Shown here one piece after another: positions 41,412-49,422 of a stretch of 64,000 bases of DNA; position 1 is the first letter of the stretch, and the number at the start of each line of letters is the position of its first letter. Source of the DNA: Micromonospora sp. LH3U1 (GTDB lineage: Bacteria; Actinomycetota; Actinomycetes; Mycobacteriales; Micromonosporaceae); NCBI RefSeq assembly GCF_028475105.1, contig NZ_CP116936.1, forward strand, positions 6,757,501-6,821,500, in the 5' to 3' direction. A program made the position numbers and the translations under genes. Under the pieces are notes generated by a model that saw only the letters and a program-made list of their open reading frames with translations, was not told the origin of the DNA and made no database searches.

Positions 41412-44400
41412 TTAGGCGGGCGCGTAGGGCGTCGGCTGCGGCGCGTTCGCTGCGCTGCTCGGTCGCGTACGCCAGGCGGACCGCCTCATCCGCGCTGGAC
41501 AGGGCCTCCTCCGGGCGACCGCAGGCGGCCAGTGCCTCGGCCAGCACGCTGGCCGCGATCACCTGGCTGCGCACGTCCTCGGCCGGCGCGGTGACGGCCC
41601 TCCGGGCCCAGTCCAACGCCTGCTCCCGCTGGCCGTGGGCGAGCAGAGCCGACGCGTACTGCGCCATCGTCTGGCGGCGGGAGAAGAGCAGCGAGGGTGC
41701 GTTCGCGGCGGCCGTGGCCACCGGGGCGAGCAGACCGACCGCGGTCGCCGAGTCGCCGGCGGCGAGGCGGGCCGTCGCCAGCAGCACCCGGGGCGCCACC
41801 TGCGCCGGGGCCTGCGGGTTGTGCGGCTCCACGGCGGTCAGCACCGCGCGGGCGACCCGCTCGGCCGTCTCGCAGTCGCCCATGTCCAACGCGACGAAGC
41901 CGCGCAGGGTGCCGGCCATCCCGGTGAGCAGCGGGTGCGAGGTGCGCTCGGCGTACGCCAGGGCGTCGGTGAGCAGGTCCGCCGCGTGCTCCGGCTCGCC
42001 CAGTCCCCGTGCCACCACGGCCCGGACCACGAGCGCGAACCCGCGCCCCCAGTCGTCGGAGGCGGCGGCGAACTCCCGGTACGCCCGCCGGGCCTCCCGG
42101 TCCGCCTCGGCCAGGTCACCCAGCTCGGCGGTCGCGAACGCCGCCACCGCACGCAGCGTGCCCACCGCCCACGCCTCACCGACCCGCTCGCCGAACGGCA
42201 GGAACACCTGCGCCATCCGACACGCCTCACGCAGTCGGCCGGCGAGCAGCCGGGCGAACGCCGTGGTGCCGCGCAGCCAGGCCCGCCCGTACGGGTCCTT
42301 CAGCTCGGCGAAGAGCCGGGCGGCCCGTCCGAGCACCGCGTCGGTGCCGGCGAAGTCACCCCGGGTGGTGGTCACCCAGGCCAGGTTCTGCAGGGACCAG
42401 GCCTGCCCGCGCCGGTCCTGCGCGCCGAGGCTGACCTGGTACGCGGCAGCCAACCGACTGCTCGCCTGACTCAGCCGCCCGGCCACGAAGTCGGCCATGC
42501 CGAGCCGGCGCATCGCGGTGGCGCGCTGCGTGGGCAACTGGCCCGCCGTGGCCACCTGCAACGCCTCCTGCCAGGCGATCATTGCCCGGCCCTGGTCGCC
42601 GAGGGTCTCCTGGGCCTGGCCCGCGAGCAGCAGGGCGCTGACCCGGGTGGCCTCGTCCCCCGCGTTCGCGGCGATCTTCTCGGCGTACGCCAGCGCGTCG
42701 CCGACGCGGCCGACCTGGAGCAGCGCCCGTGCGTGCACCACCCGATCGGCCGCCGGCACCCCGTCGCGGGCCAACTCGGTGGCACGCTCGGCGTACTCGA
42801 CGGCCAGCACCGGCTCACCGGCGGACAGTGACCGGCGGGCGGCCCGACCCAGCGCGGCGACGCCGAGCGGGACCACGGCCCGGGCGGGCGCGTCCGGGCG
42901 CAGCTTCACCGCGTCGGCGAGCGTGGCAGCCCGCTCGACATGCGTCGCCACGAAGTCGTCCCGGGCTTCGTCGGTGAACCCGCCCGGCAACTTGGTCACG
43001 GCCTCGTCCACCGGCGCGGCCCAGCGGGCCAGCGCGGCGTGCCGCTCGGCCAACTCCGCCTTGCTCACCCCGGCGTACGCGGCCTCCCGCATGAGCGGGG
43101 TCGCGAACGAGTAGCCGGCGCGGGAGCGGTGCAGCATTCGACGTTGCAGCAGCTCCTCGACAGCCCGGTCGAGCTCCACGGCGACCACGGCCGACGGCCG
43201 GCCATCGCGGCCAGCGCGCTGCTCACGCATCGCCTCCAGCGCACCGGTCGGCACGGCGTCACCGATCACCGCGGCGTCGCGCAGCACCGAACGGGCATCC
43301 GGCGGCAGCGCGTCGATCCGGGCGGCGAGTACGGCGGCGAGGTCCCGGGAGAGCAGCCGGCTGCCCAGCGAACCGGGCACCAGCCGCCAGCCGGCCGACG
43401 TGCCGTGGTCCCGCTCGCCGGAGCCGGGCCGTTCCACTGTTGCGCGGACACCGCGTGCTGACTCCGTGGTGAGCGCTCCGCGCTCGATCAGCAGGGTGAC
43501 CAGCTCGGCCAGGTAGAAGGGGTTGCCCTGAGCGGTGGCGAGTAGCCGGTCCGCGTCGGCCTGCGGCAACTTGCCGCCGCCGAGATAGCTCGTGAGCAGC
43601 CGCGCCGCGTCGGCGCCGCGCAGCGGCGGCAGGGAGTGCACTTCGGCGTCCGAGAGCCGGGTCAGCGCGCCGGCGGTACGCACCAACTCGGGGCGGCCGA
43701 GCAGCAGCACCAGCACCGGGCCGGTGAGCCTGGACAAGGTCAACCCGAGGGCGCTGATCGTCTCGGCGGTGGCGTCGTGCAGGTCGTCCACCACGATCAC
43801 CAGCGGCGCCTCCGAGGCGAGCCCGCTGAGCAGGTCGGCGACCGCGTTCGGCACCGCCTCGGCGTCCGCGGTCGGGGTGCCCGACCCGCCCCACTCGCCG
43901 GTGTCGGTGCCACCGTGCACCGGGAGTTCGGCGTAGCCGAGTAGGGCGAGCAGTTGCTCGGTGGCGATCGGCGCGGTCTCACCGGCGGAGCGGGCGAGCC
44001 GCTGCTCGAGTCGCCGCAGCCGCTCCTCCACCGCCGGTCGGGTCAGCGCGGTGGCGGCGTCACTGGGAAGGCCGACGGCGGCACGCACCAGGTCGGCCAG
44101 GGGCGCGAGCCGGCGCCGCTCACCGAACGCGGCGCAGCGCACCGAGAGCACACGGGCGCCCGTGTGCGCCGCGTACCGGCCGGCGCCCACGTCGTACCCG
44201 GCGGCGAGGCGCTCCACCTCGGCGGCGTACCGGGACTTGCCGATCCCGGCCTCGGCGGTCATCAGCAGCACCCGTGGGTCACCCTGGTCGATCACCTCGG
44301 CGAGCCGGCCGGCGACCCGGCCGATCTCCGTCTCCCGGCCCACGTACGGCGCCTCGTCGCCGAGCCCCGAGCGGGTTCCCGGCGCGTCCAGCAGACCCAG

Positions 44401-45033
44401 CAGCTCGTACGCCTCGACCGGCTCACGCTTGCCCTTGAGCCGCAGTGGGCGCAGTGCCCGCCAGGAGGACACGTGCCGAGTGGCGGCGGCGGTGCGCCCG
44501 CCGGCGTAGACCGCGCCGACTGCGGCGGCGTCGGCCAGCCGGGCGGCGGTGTTCACCGTGTCGCCGATGACCGTGTATTCGATAGCGGCCTGGATGCCCG
44601 CGATGACGTCGCCGGTGTTCAGGCCGACCCGCAGCCCGAGTGGTGCCCCGCCGCCCCGCTCGTCGTCGAGCACCCGGCGGACGGCCCGCTGCATGGACAG
44701 AGCGGCCCGGACGGCGCGTTCGGCGTCGTCCTCGTGCGCCACCGGCGCACCGAAGACCGCCATGATCCCGTCACCGGTCAGCTTGTCGACGTGCCCGCCG
44801 AAGGTCTTCACCGCGCCGGCGAGCGCGGCGAGCACCCGGTCGGTGACCGCACCGACCCGTTCCGGGTCGAGATCCTCGGACCAGGAGGTGAACTCGGAGA
44901 GGTCACCGAAGAGCACGGTGACCACGCGGCGCTCGGCCGCCGGCAACGTGGCGGCGGCCGGCAGCGCGGCACCGCAGTTGTGACAGAACCGCGCGCCGGG
45001 AACGGCGACGGTTCCACACACTGGGCAGGTCAC
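41404..45033 (-). CDS. Class III adenylate cyclase fused to an AAA-type ATPase and TPR repeats
   Basis: A 1209-residue cytoplasmic signalling protein. It opens with a zinc ribbon (Cys3, Cys6, Cys17, Cys20). The class III cyclase domain (about 36-215) has metal aspartates Asp44 and Asp88, the purine-reading Lys84 and Asp158, and the transition-state pair Asn161/Arg165, so it should be active and adenine-specific. Next comes an ATPase domain with P-loop AEAGIGKS at about residue 267, then a long helical TPR-like C-terminal half. This layout is common in mycobacteria and their relatives. GTG 45033 overlaps the stop of the hydrolase gene upstream (GTGA). The G-rich tract covers its 3' end. Confidence 0.9.
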   Translation of the reverse strand: MTCPVCGTVAVPGARFCHNCGAALPAAATLPAAERRVVTVLFGDLSEFTSWSEDLDPERVGAVTDRVLAALAGAVKTFGGHVDKLTGDGIMAVFGAPVAHEDDAERAVRAALSMQRAVRRVLDDERGGGAPLGLRVGLNTGDVIAGIQAAIEYTVIGDTVNTAARLADAAAVGAVYAGGRTAAATRHVSSWRALRPLRLKGKREPVEAYELLGLLDAPGTRSGLGDEAPYVGRETEIGRVAGRLAEVIDQGDPRVLLMTAEAGIGKSRYAAEVERLAAGYDVGAGRYAAHTGARVLSVRCAAFGERRRLAPLADLVRAAVGLPSDAATALTRPAVEERLRRLEQRLARSAGETAPIATEQLLALLGYAELPVHGGTDTGEWGGSGTPTADAEAVPNAVADLLSGLASEAPLVIVVDDLHDATAETISALGLTLSRLTGPVLVLLLGRPELVRTAGALTRLSDAEVHSLPPLRGADAARLLTSYLGGGKLPQADADRLLATAQGNPFYLAELVTLLIERGALTTESARGVRATVERPGSGERDHGTSAGWRLVPGSLGSRLLSRDLAAVLAARIDALPPDARSVLRDAAVIGDAVPTGALEAMREQRAGRDGRPSAVVAVELDRAVEELLQRRMLHRSRAGYSFATPLMREAAYAGVSKAELAERHAALARWAAPVDEAVTKLPGGFTDEARDDFVATHVERAATLADAVKLRPDAPARAVVPLGVAALGRAARRSLSAGEPVLAVEYAERATELARDGVPAADRVVHARALLQVGRVGDALAYAEKIAANAGDEATRVSALLLAGQAQETLGDQGRAMIAWQEALQVATAGQLPTQRATAMRRLGMADFVAGRLSQASSRLAAAYQVSLGAQDRRGQAWSLQNLAWVTTTRGDFAGTDAVLGRAARLFAELKDPYGRAWLRGTTAFARLLAGRLREACRMAQVFLPFGERVGEAWAVGTLRAVAAFATAELGDLAEADREARRAYREFAAASDDWGRGFALVVRAVVARGLGEPEHAADLLTDALAYAERTSHPLLTGMAGTLRGFVALDMGDCETAERVARAVLTAVEPHNPQAPAQVAPRVLLATARLAAGDSATAVGLLAPVATAAANAPSLLFSRRQTMAQYASALLAHGQREQALDWARRAVTAPAEDVRSQVIAASVLAEALAACGRPEEALSSADEAVRLAYATEQRSERAAADALRARLTP

Positions 45034-45866
45034 ATGTGCTCCAACCCACTGACCCCGGGCGCGGATTCCCCGGTGCCGACACCCAGATACTCCAACTGGG
45101 CACGGACCGACCATTCGGCTGCCCACCAGAGCGACCGGTCCACGTCCGCGTAGACCGCCGCCACCACGTCGGCGGGCGTCCGGGCGCCGGCCGCGACCGC
45201 CGCCCGGACCTGGTCGAGCCGGGCCCGGCGGTGGGCGAGGTAGAAGTCGGCGGCGGCAGCGCAGTCGGCCAGCGCCGGGCCGTGTCCGGGCAACGCTGGG
45301 ATTCCCCGGTACGCGGACAGCAACTCCAGGCTGGTCAGGTAGTCACCGAGGTGCCCGTCCGGGTGGGCGACCACGGTGGTGCCCCGGCCGAGGATGGTGT
45401 CACCGGTGAGCACCACCCGCTCGTCGCCGTGCTCGACCAGGAAGCAGACCGAGTCGGCGGTGTGCCCGGGCGTGTCCAGCAGACGGATCTCCAGGCCGAA
45501 GCCGCCGAGTGCCTCGCCCGGCTCGGTCAACGGCTCACCGCCGATGGTGTGCGCCGGGTCGACGGCGAGGACGTGCACGCCGCCGAGCAGCTCACTCAGC
45601 CGGGCGGAGCCCTCGGTGTGGTCGGGGTGGCCGTGGGTGATCAGGATCAGCCCGATGGGGCCGTGCTCGGCGATCCGAGTCAGGTGCCCCTCGTCCGCCG
45701 GCCCGGGGTCCACCACGACGGCGTACTCGGCTGCCGGGGCGCGCAGCACCCAGGTGTTGGTGCCGTCGAGGGTCATCGGCCCCGGATTCGGCGCGCGCAG
45801 CAGTGAAACCCAGCGAGGCAACTCGTCGGCAAGCGCCGCCACCGCCCCCGTCACGTGCCCGCTCAT
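45030..45866 (-). CDS. Metallo-beta-lactamase-fold hydrolase
   Basis: A 278-residue zinc hydrolase. The metal signature THGHPDHTEG (HxHxDH) is complete. Further ligands are in LLDTPGHTADSVCF, VVLTGDTILGRG and ALPGHGPALAD, giving the glyoxalase II/RNase-like arrangement. The N-terminus carries LRAPNPGPMTLDGTNTWVL, typical of the LACTB2-like clade, whose members can act on RNA or thioesters. ATG 45866 lies 7 nt after TACGAT (minus strand), giving a near-leaderless mRNA; a longer GTG start at 45890 is less likely. It matches M. tuberculosis Rv3677c in position. It is translationally coupled to the cyclase gene downstream. Confidence 0.9.
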   Translation of the reverse strand: MSGHVTGAVAALADELPRWVSLLRAPNPGPMTLDGTNTWVLRAPAAEYAVVVDPGPADEGHLTRIAEHGPIGLILITHGHPDHTEGSARLSELLGGVHVLAVDPAHTIGGEPLTEPGEALGGFGLEIRLLDTPGHTADSVCFLVEHGDERVVLTGDTILGRGTTVVAHPDGHLGDYLTSLELLSAYRGIPALPGHGPALADCAAAADFYLAHRRARLDQVRAAVAAGARTPADVVAAVYADVDRSLWWAAEWSVRAQLEYLGVGTGESAPGVSGLEHM

Positions 45867-45896
45867 GGCTGCGATCGTACGACCCCGCACGCCACC

Positions 45897-45976
45897 CCCC
45901 GCGATCTTGCACCTTCGGTCCCTGATTCGTCCCTGTTCAGGGCTTTTCTCCGGGCCGGAAGTGCAAGATCGCGGGG
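45897..45976. repeat. Large intergenic palindrome with GCGATCTTGCAC arms
   Basis: Perfect 16 bp arms (45897-45912, 45961-45976); allowing one bulged base the stem extends outward to about 22 bp (GCCACC/GGTGGC). It lies between the ridA stop and the MBL hydrolase start, 14 nt from the former. It belongs to the GATC-containing palindrome family. Confidence 0.75.
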
Positions 45977-45989
45977 CGGTGGCGACGTG

Positions 45990-46451
45990 TCAGGCGACCT
46001 CGACGATCAGTTCGATCTCCACCGGGGCGTCGAGGGGCAGCTCGGCCACCCCAACGGCGCTACGGGCGTGGCGGCCGGCCTCACCGAAGACGGTGCCGAA
46101 AAGGTCGGAGGCGCCGTTGATCACTGCGGGCTGACCGGTGAAGCCGGGCGCGGAGGCCACGAAACCGGTCACCTTGACCACCTTGACCACGTTCTCCAAG
46201 CCGACCAGCGAGTCGACCGCGGCCAGCGCGTTGAGCGCGCACCGCTGGGCCAGATCCTTCGCCTGATCGGCGGAGATCCCTGCGCCGACCTTGCCGGTCG
46301 CGAGCAACTTGCCCTCGGCGATCGGCAGCTGGCCGGAGACGTACACGTGCTGCCCGGACTGCACGGCCGGCACGTAGCTGGCCACCGGCGGCACGACCTC
46401 GGGCAGTTCGAGGCCCAGCTCGGCGAGCTTCGCGTGCGGACCGTTGCTCAC
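45990..46451 (-). CDS. RidA/YER057c/UK114-family reactive-intermediate deaminase
   Basis: A 153-residue member of the RidA superfamily, which hydrolyses reactive enamine/imine intermediates. Typical segments are HVYVSGQLPI, VINGASDLFGTVFGEAGRHARSAVG and PVEIELIVEVA. The catalytic Arg (HARSAVGV) is present. A long N-terminal stretch of about 35 residues before the core is usual in this group. GTG 46451 overlaps the DUF4177 stop by four bases, and the pair matches M. tuberculosis Rv3678A-Rv3678c in order. Cytosolic. Confidence 0.9.
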   Translation of the reverse strand: MSNGPHAKLAELGLELPEVVPPVASYVPAVQSGQHVYVSGQLPIAEGKLLATGKVGAGISADQAKDLAQRCALNALAAVDSLVGLENVVKVVKVTGFVASAPGFTGQPAVINGASDLFGTVFGEAGRHARSAVGVAELPLDAPVEIELIVEVA

Positions 46452-46603
46452 GCCTTCGGCCGCTTCAGGTAGGCGACCAGCTGGTCCGGGTTCGGTCCGG
46501 GGACCACGGCGACGAGCTCCCACCCGTCCTCGCCCCAGTTGTCGAGGATCTGCTTGGTCGCGTGGACCAGCAGCGGGACCGTGGAGTATTCCCACTTCTG
46601 CAT
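46448..46603 (-). CDS. DUF4177-family small protein
   Basis: A 51-residue protein MQKWEYSTVPLLVHATKQIL and onward, ending LVAYLKRPKA. It has the WEY start and the NWGEDGWELVAVVPG core that define DUF4177. The function is unknown. ATG 46603 is preceded by GGGAG and, further upstream, TAGGCT as a likely -10 box, giving a leader of about 30 nt. Its stop overlaps the ridA start, so the two are co-translated. The gene is too short for many gene finders but has clear conservation in position. Confidence 0.85.
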   Translation of the reverse strand: MQKWEYSTVPLLVHATKQILDNWGEDGWELVAVVPGPNPDQLVAYLKRPKA

Positions 46604-46647
46604 CGCTGAAGGGCTCCCTCTCGGTGCGGAATTGTTCGAGGGACAGC

Positions 46648-47130
46648 CTACGGTCCGCTGGCTGGGCGAGGCGCGGGACGCTGCTCCGGCGCGGCCGGCA
46701 GCTCCCCGCAGAGCCCGTCGTGCTCGTACCCCTGGGGGCAGCGGGACCGGTCGGGCAGCAGCAGGTCGCAGAAGACCCGGTGCCGGTTGTTCTGATCGTC
46801 GGCGTTGGACACGGTGGTCTCGCCCGCATCCAGCTCGGGCAGGAAGCCCAGGGACACCGCGACCCGGCCGGCCAGCACGGTCGCCGCCGCCAGATTCGGC
46901 ACCCGGATCGGCAGGTGGATCACGAAGCCGGCTTCGTCGTCGTCGCGGGTCCGCTCGGCGGGGCGGCCCGGCCCCCGAGCCACCTCCGTCTGCTCCGGCA
47001 TCCGGCGGTACGACCGTTCGTTGATCGACTGACCGCCGACCTGCCCGCCGGCCTCGACCAGCGACCCGGGCCGGCGCGGCCGGTCGTTGGTCGGGAACTG
47101 GGTGCGGGGGATGTTGTCCGCGTCGCGCAT
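46648..47130 (-). CDS. Conserved hypothetical protein with a C-terminal cysteine patch
   Basis: A 160-residue protein of unknown function. The first ~65 residues are polar and rich in Arg, Pro, Gly and Asp. The middle contains GFVIHLPIRVPNLAAATVLAGRVAVSLGF, probably a strand-helix unit. The C-terminal part holds three cysteines in FCDLLLPDRSRCPQGYEHDGLCGEL, which could bind a metal or form a disulfide, then a Pro-rich tail. There is no signal peptide or membrane helix. The ATG at 47128-47130 has GGAGG on the minus strand about 7 nt upstream. It is 44 nt upstream of the DUF4177 gene. Confidence 0.65.
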   Translation of the reverse strand: MRDADNIPRTQFPTNDRPRRPGSLVEAGGQVGGQSINERSYRRMPEQTEVARGPGRPAERTRDDDEAGFVIHLPIRVPNLAAATVLAGRVAVSLGFLPELDAGETTVSNADDQNNRHRVFCDLLLPDRSRCPQGYEHDGLCGELPAAPEQRPAPRPASGP

Positions 47131-47485
47131 GCACTGCCTCCGGTCGTACCTCTCGGATCATGCTTCCGGTCCGAACCCATTCGTCCGTTCCGGCCCCCGC
47201 ACGGGGACGAAGGTAGGTGCGTGGTCGCCGTCCCGCCAACAGGACGCGCACAACCGGTCATCAACAGTCACATATGCGACACATCGCAGGTAGGAGATCC
47301 GACATCGGGTCGAACGGAGGTACCGCTGACCGAACCGACGGACCGCGCGGCACGGCAGGGGCGACACCGAACCAGTCATTCACCGCTACCCTTCCGGTCG
47401 GACGGTCGCTCCGCGCCCGGCCGCCCGCTCGATCACGCTCGGCGCCAGGGGTGGCGGCGGGCGCCGCACCCCCGGGGGAAAGACG
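47131..47485. other. Divergent intergenic region, no gene seen
   Basis: A 355 bp region between the minus-strand hypothetical gene and the plus-strand proline-rich gene. It should hold both promoters. An A/T-richer patch around 47263-47285 (containing CACATATGCGACACATCG) is the best place for one. A small reading frame on the plus strand (47217-47489) lacks supporting features. Confidence 0.5.
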
Positions 47486-48361
47486 ATGACCCAACCGCCC
47501 AGCGGCGACCAGGCCGGCAGATCCGCCCACCCGCCGGCTCACCCGGATTCCGCCGGTCAGCCCGGCGCTCAGGCCATCCCCGGCCAGACCGCCCCCGCCG
47601 CGCCGACCGGGCAGCTCGCTCTCCCCGCATCCCCCGCCCAACTGGCGCTCCCCGCTCAGCCGGAGGGTCCCGCTCAACCAGCCGGTCCCACCCAGCAGGC
47701 CTTCCCCGGACAGCAGCCCTTCCCCGGACAGCCCGCCGGTCTCGGACAGCAGGCCTTCCCCGGACAGCCTGGCGGCGGCGCTGGCGGTGCCGGGCAGCCG
47801 GAAGGGCCGGGCGGCTCCTTGTCCGCCGGGGCACCGGCGCAGCCGGGCACCCCGGACCCTGCGGCGATCCCGCCAGCCCCACCCGGATACCCGCCCTACC
47901 AGGGCACGGCCGAGCCGAAGAAGAAGCGCGGCCTGCTGATCGCGGCCATCGCCCTGGTCGTGATCATGGTGCTCTGCGTGGGGGGCGGTGTGGTGGCGTT
48001 CCTGACCCTGCGCAATGCCGAGACCGGTGAGGGCGCCAAGGAGCCTGCGGTCGCCGTCGACGAGTTCCTCACCGCGGTCTACAAGGATCGCGACGTCACC
48101 AAGGCGGCCAGTCGCGTCTGCGCCGCCTCCCGCGACGACGAGAAGATTGCCGCAAAGGTGGCCGAGGTGCAGAAGTACGCCTCCACGTACCAGAACCCGC
48201 GCTTCCGGTGGACCACCCCGAAGGTGGACAACCAGACCGGGGACCGGGCCACCGTCTCCACCCGGCTCACCATGACCACCTCGGACGAGAAGGTGGCCGA
48301 CCAGGACCTGCGCTTCACGGTGGTGCAGAAGACGGGTTGGTGGGTCTGCGAGGTCGCGTGA
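47486..48361 (+). CDS. Proline-rich single-pass membrane protein with an extracytoplasmic domain
   Basis: A 291-residue protein. The first ~145 residues are cytosolic and dominated by Pro, Gln, Gly and Ala, with imperfect repeats such as QQAFPGQQPFPGQPAG. KKKRG then precedes one membrane helix (about 152-174). The outer domain (about 180-291) contains VDEFLTAVYKDRDVTKAASRVC, an NTF2/DUF4878-like fold used by many actinobacterial envelope proteins, and two cysteines. Function is unknown. ATG 47486 has GGGGGAAAG upstream. It lies directly before the two ArsA-like genes. Confidence 0.8.
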   Translation: MTQPPSGDQAGRSAHPPAHPDSAGQPGAQAIPGQTAPAAPTGQLALPASPAQLALPAQPEGPAQPAGPTQQAFPGQQPFPGQPAGLGQQAFPGQPGGGAGGAGQPEGPGGSLSAGAPAQPGTPDPAAIPPAPPGYPPYQGTAEPKKKRGLLIAAIALVVIMVLCVGGGVVAFLTLRNAETGEGAKEPAVAVDEFLTAVYKDRDVTKAASRVCAASRDDEKIAAKVAEVQKYASTYQNPRFRWTTPKVDNQTGDRATVSTRLTMTTSDEKVADQDLRFTVVQKTGWWVCEVA

Positions 48362-48387
48362 CCGCCGGGCCTGGATAGGCTCGACGG

Positions 48388-49365
48388 GTGTGTGCAGCTG
48401 AGCGGCCGATCGAGCCGGCCGGTACCGGATGGTCCGCCCGCCTTCACGTGGTGACCGGCAAGGGCGGCACCGGCAAGACGAGCGTGGCGGCGGCCCTGGC
48501 CCTCGCGCTCGCCGCCGGTGGTCGGCGCACCCTGCTGGTCGAGGTCGAGGGGCGGCAGGGCATCGCCCAGCTCTTCGGCATCGACCCGCTGCCCTACGAG
48601 GAGCGACACCTCGCCGACGCACCGGACGGCGGTGAGGTGCGCGCCCTCGCGGTGGACGCCGAGGAAGCGCTGCTCGAATACCTCGACATGTTCTACAAGC
48701 TGGGCGCGGCGGGCCGGGCACTACGCAAGCTCGGTGCCATCGACTTCGCCACCACCATCGCGCCAGGTCTGCGGGACGTGCTGCTCACCGGCAAGGTGAA
48801 GGAGGCCACCACCCGCACCTCCGGGCAGCGGCGCGCGTACGACGCGGTGGTGTTGGACGCCCCACCGACAGGGCGGATCGGTCGGTTCCTCAACGTGACG
48901 GCGGAGACGGCCCGGCTGGCCAAGGTCGGCCCGATCAAGACCCAGAGCGATGGGGTCGCCGCGCTGTTGCGCTCCCCGATGACCGCGGTGCACGTGGTCA
49001 CGCTGCTGGAGGAGATGCCGGTACAGGAGACGGTGGACGCGATCGCCGACCTGACCTCGCTCGGCTTCGGCATCGGAAAGGTAATCGTCAACGGCACCCG
49101 CCCTCCGCTGCCGGCTGGCCGGGCGGTCACCGCCGCGGAGCTGAAGCGTGGGCTGGTCGCCGCCGGGCTGCCGGCCGATCGGGACACCGTGGCCGGCTTG
49201 CACAACGAGGCGCGTGACCAGCTCATCCGGCGCGAACTGGAGGATTCGCTCCGCGCCGACCTGGTGGAGTTGGGGCTGCCGATGATCGAGCTTCCGTTGC
49301 TGCCCGACGGGGTGGACCGGGCGGGGCTCGCGACACTGGCCCAGGCCCTCCTCCGCGCCGATTGA
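48388..49365 (+). CDS. ArsA/GET3-like ATPase, first of a pair
   Basis: A 325-residue deviant-Walker ATPase. The P-loop VTGKGGTGKTSVAAAL has the signature lysine of the ArsA/MinD class; the switch region DAPPTGRIGRFL follows at about residue 155. There is no arsenite-binding cysteine triad as in true ArsA. GTG 48388 follows TAGGCT (48376-48381) by 6 nt, implying a leaderless mRNA. It corresponds by order to M. tuberculosis Rv3679. Together with the next gene it resembles the two halves of ArsA as separate chains. It may act in membrane-protein or envelope-related targeting, but no client is known. Confidence 0.9.
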   Translation: MCAAERPIEPAGTGWSARLHVVTGKGGTGKTSVAAALALALAAGGRRTLLVEVEGRQGIAQLFGIDPLPYEERHLADAPDGGEVRALAVDAEEALLEYLDMFYKLGAAGRALRKLGAIDFATTIAPGLRDVLLTGKVKEATTRTSGQRRAYDAVVLDAPPTGRIGRFLNVTAETARLAKVGPIKTQSDGVAALLRSPMTAVHVVTLLEEMPVQETVDAIADLTSLGFGIGKVIVNGTRPPLPAGRAVTAAELKRGLVAAGLPADRDTVAGLHNEARDQLIRRELEDSLRADLVELGLPMIELPLLPDGVDRAGLATLAQALLRAD

Positions 49366-49422
49366 CTCACACCTGAGCTCAGCACGGGCGCATGGACCCA
49401 CGCGGCCCGATACGCTCGATTG

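Noticed and set aside
47217..47489. A 90-codon plus-strand frame in the divergent gap
   Set aside because: No family features, no ribosome-binding site, and it runs into the well-supported ATG at 47486.
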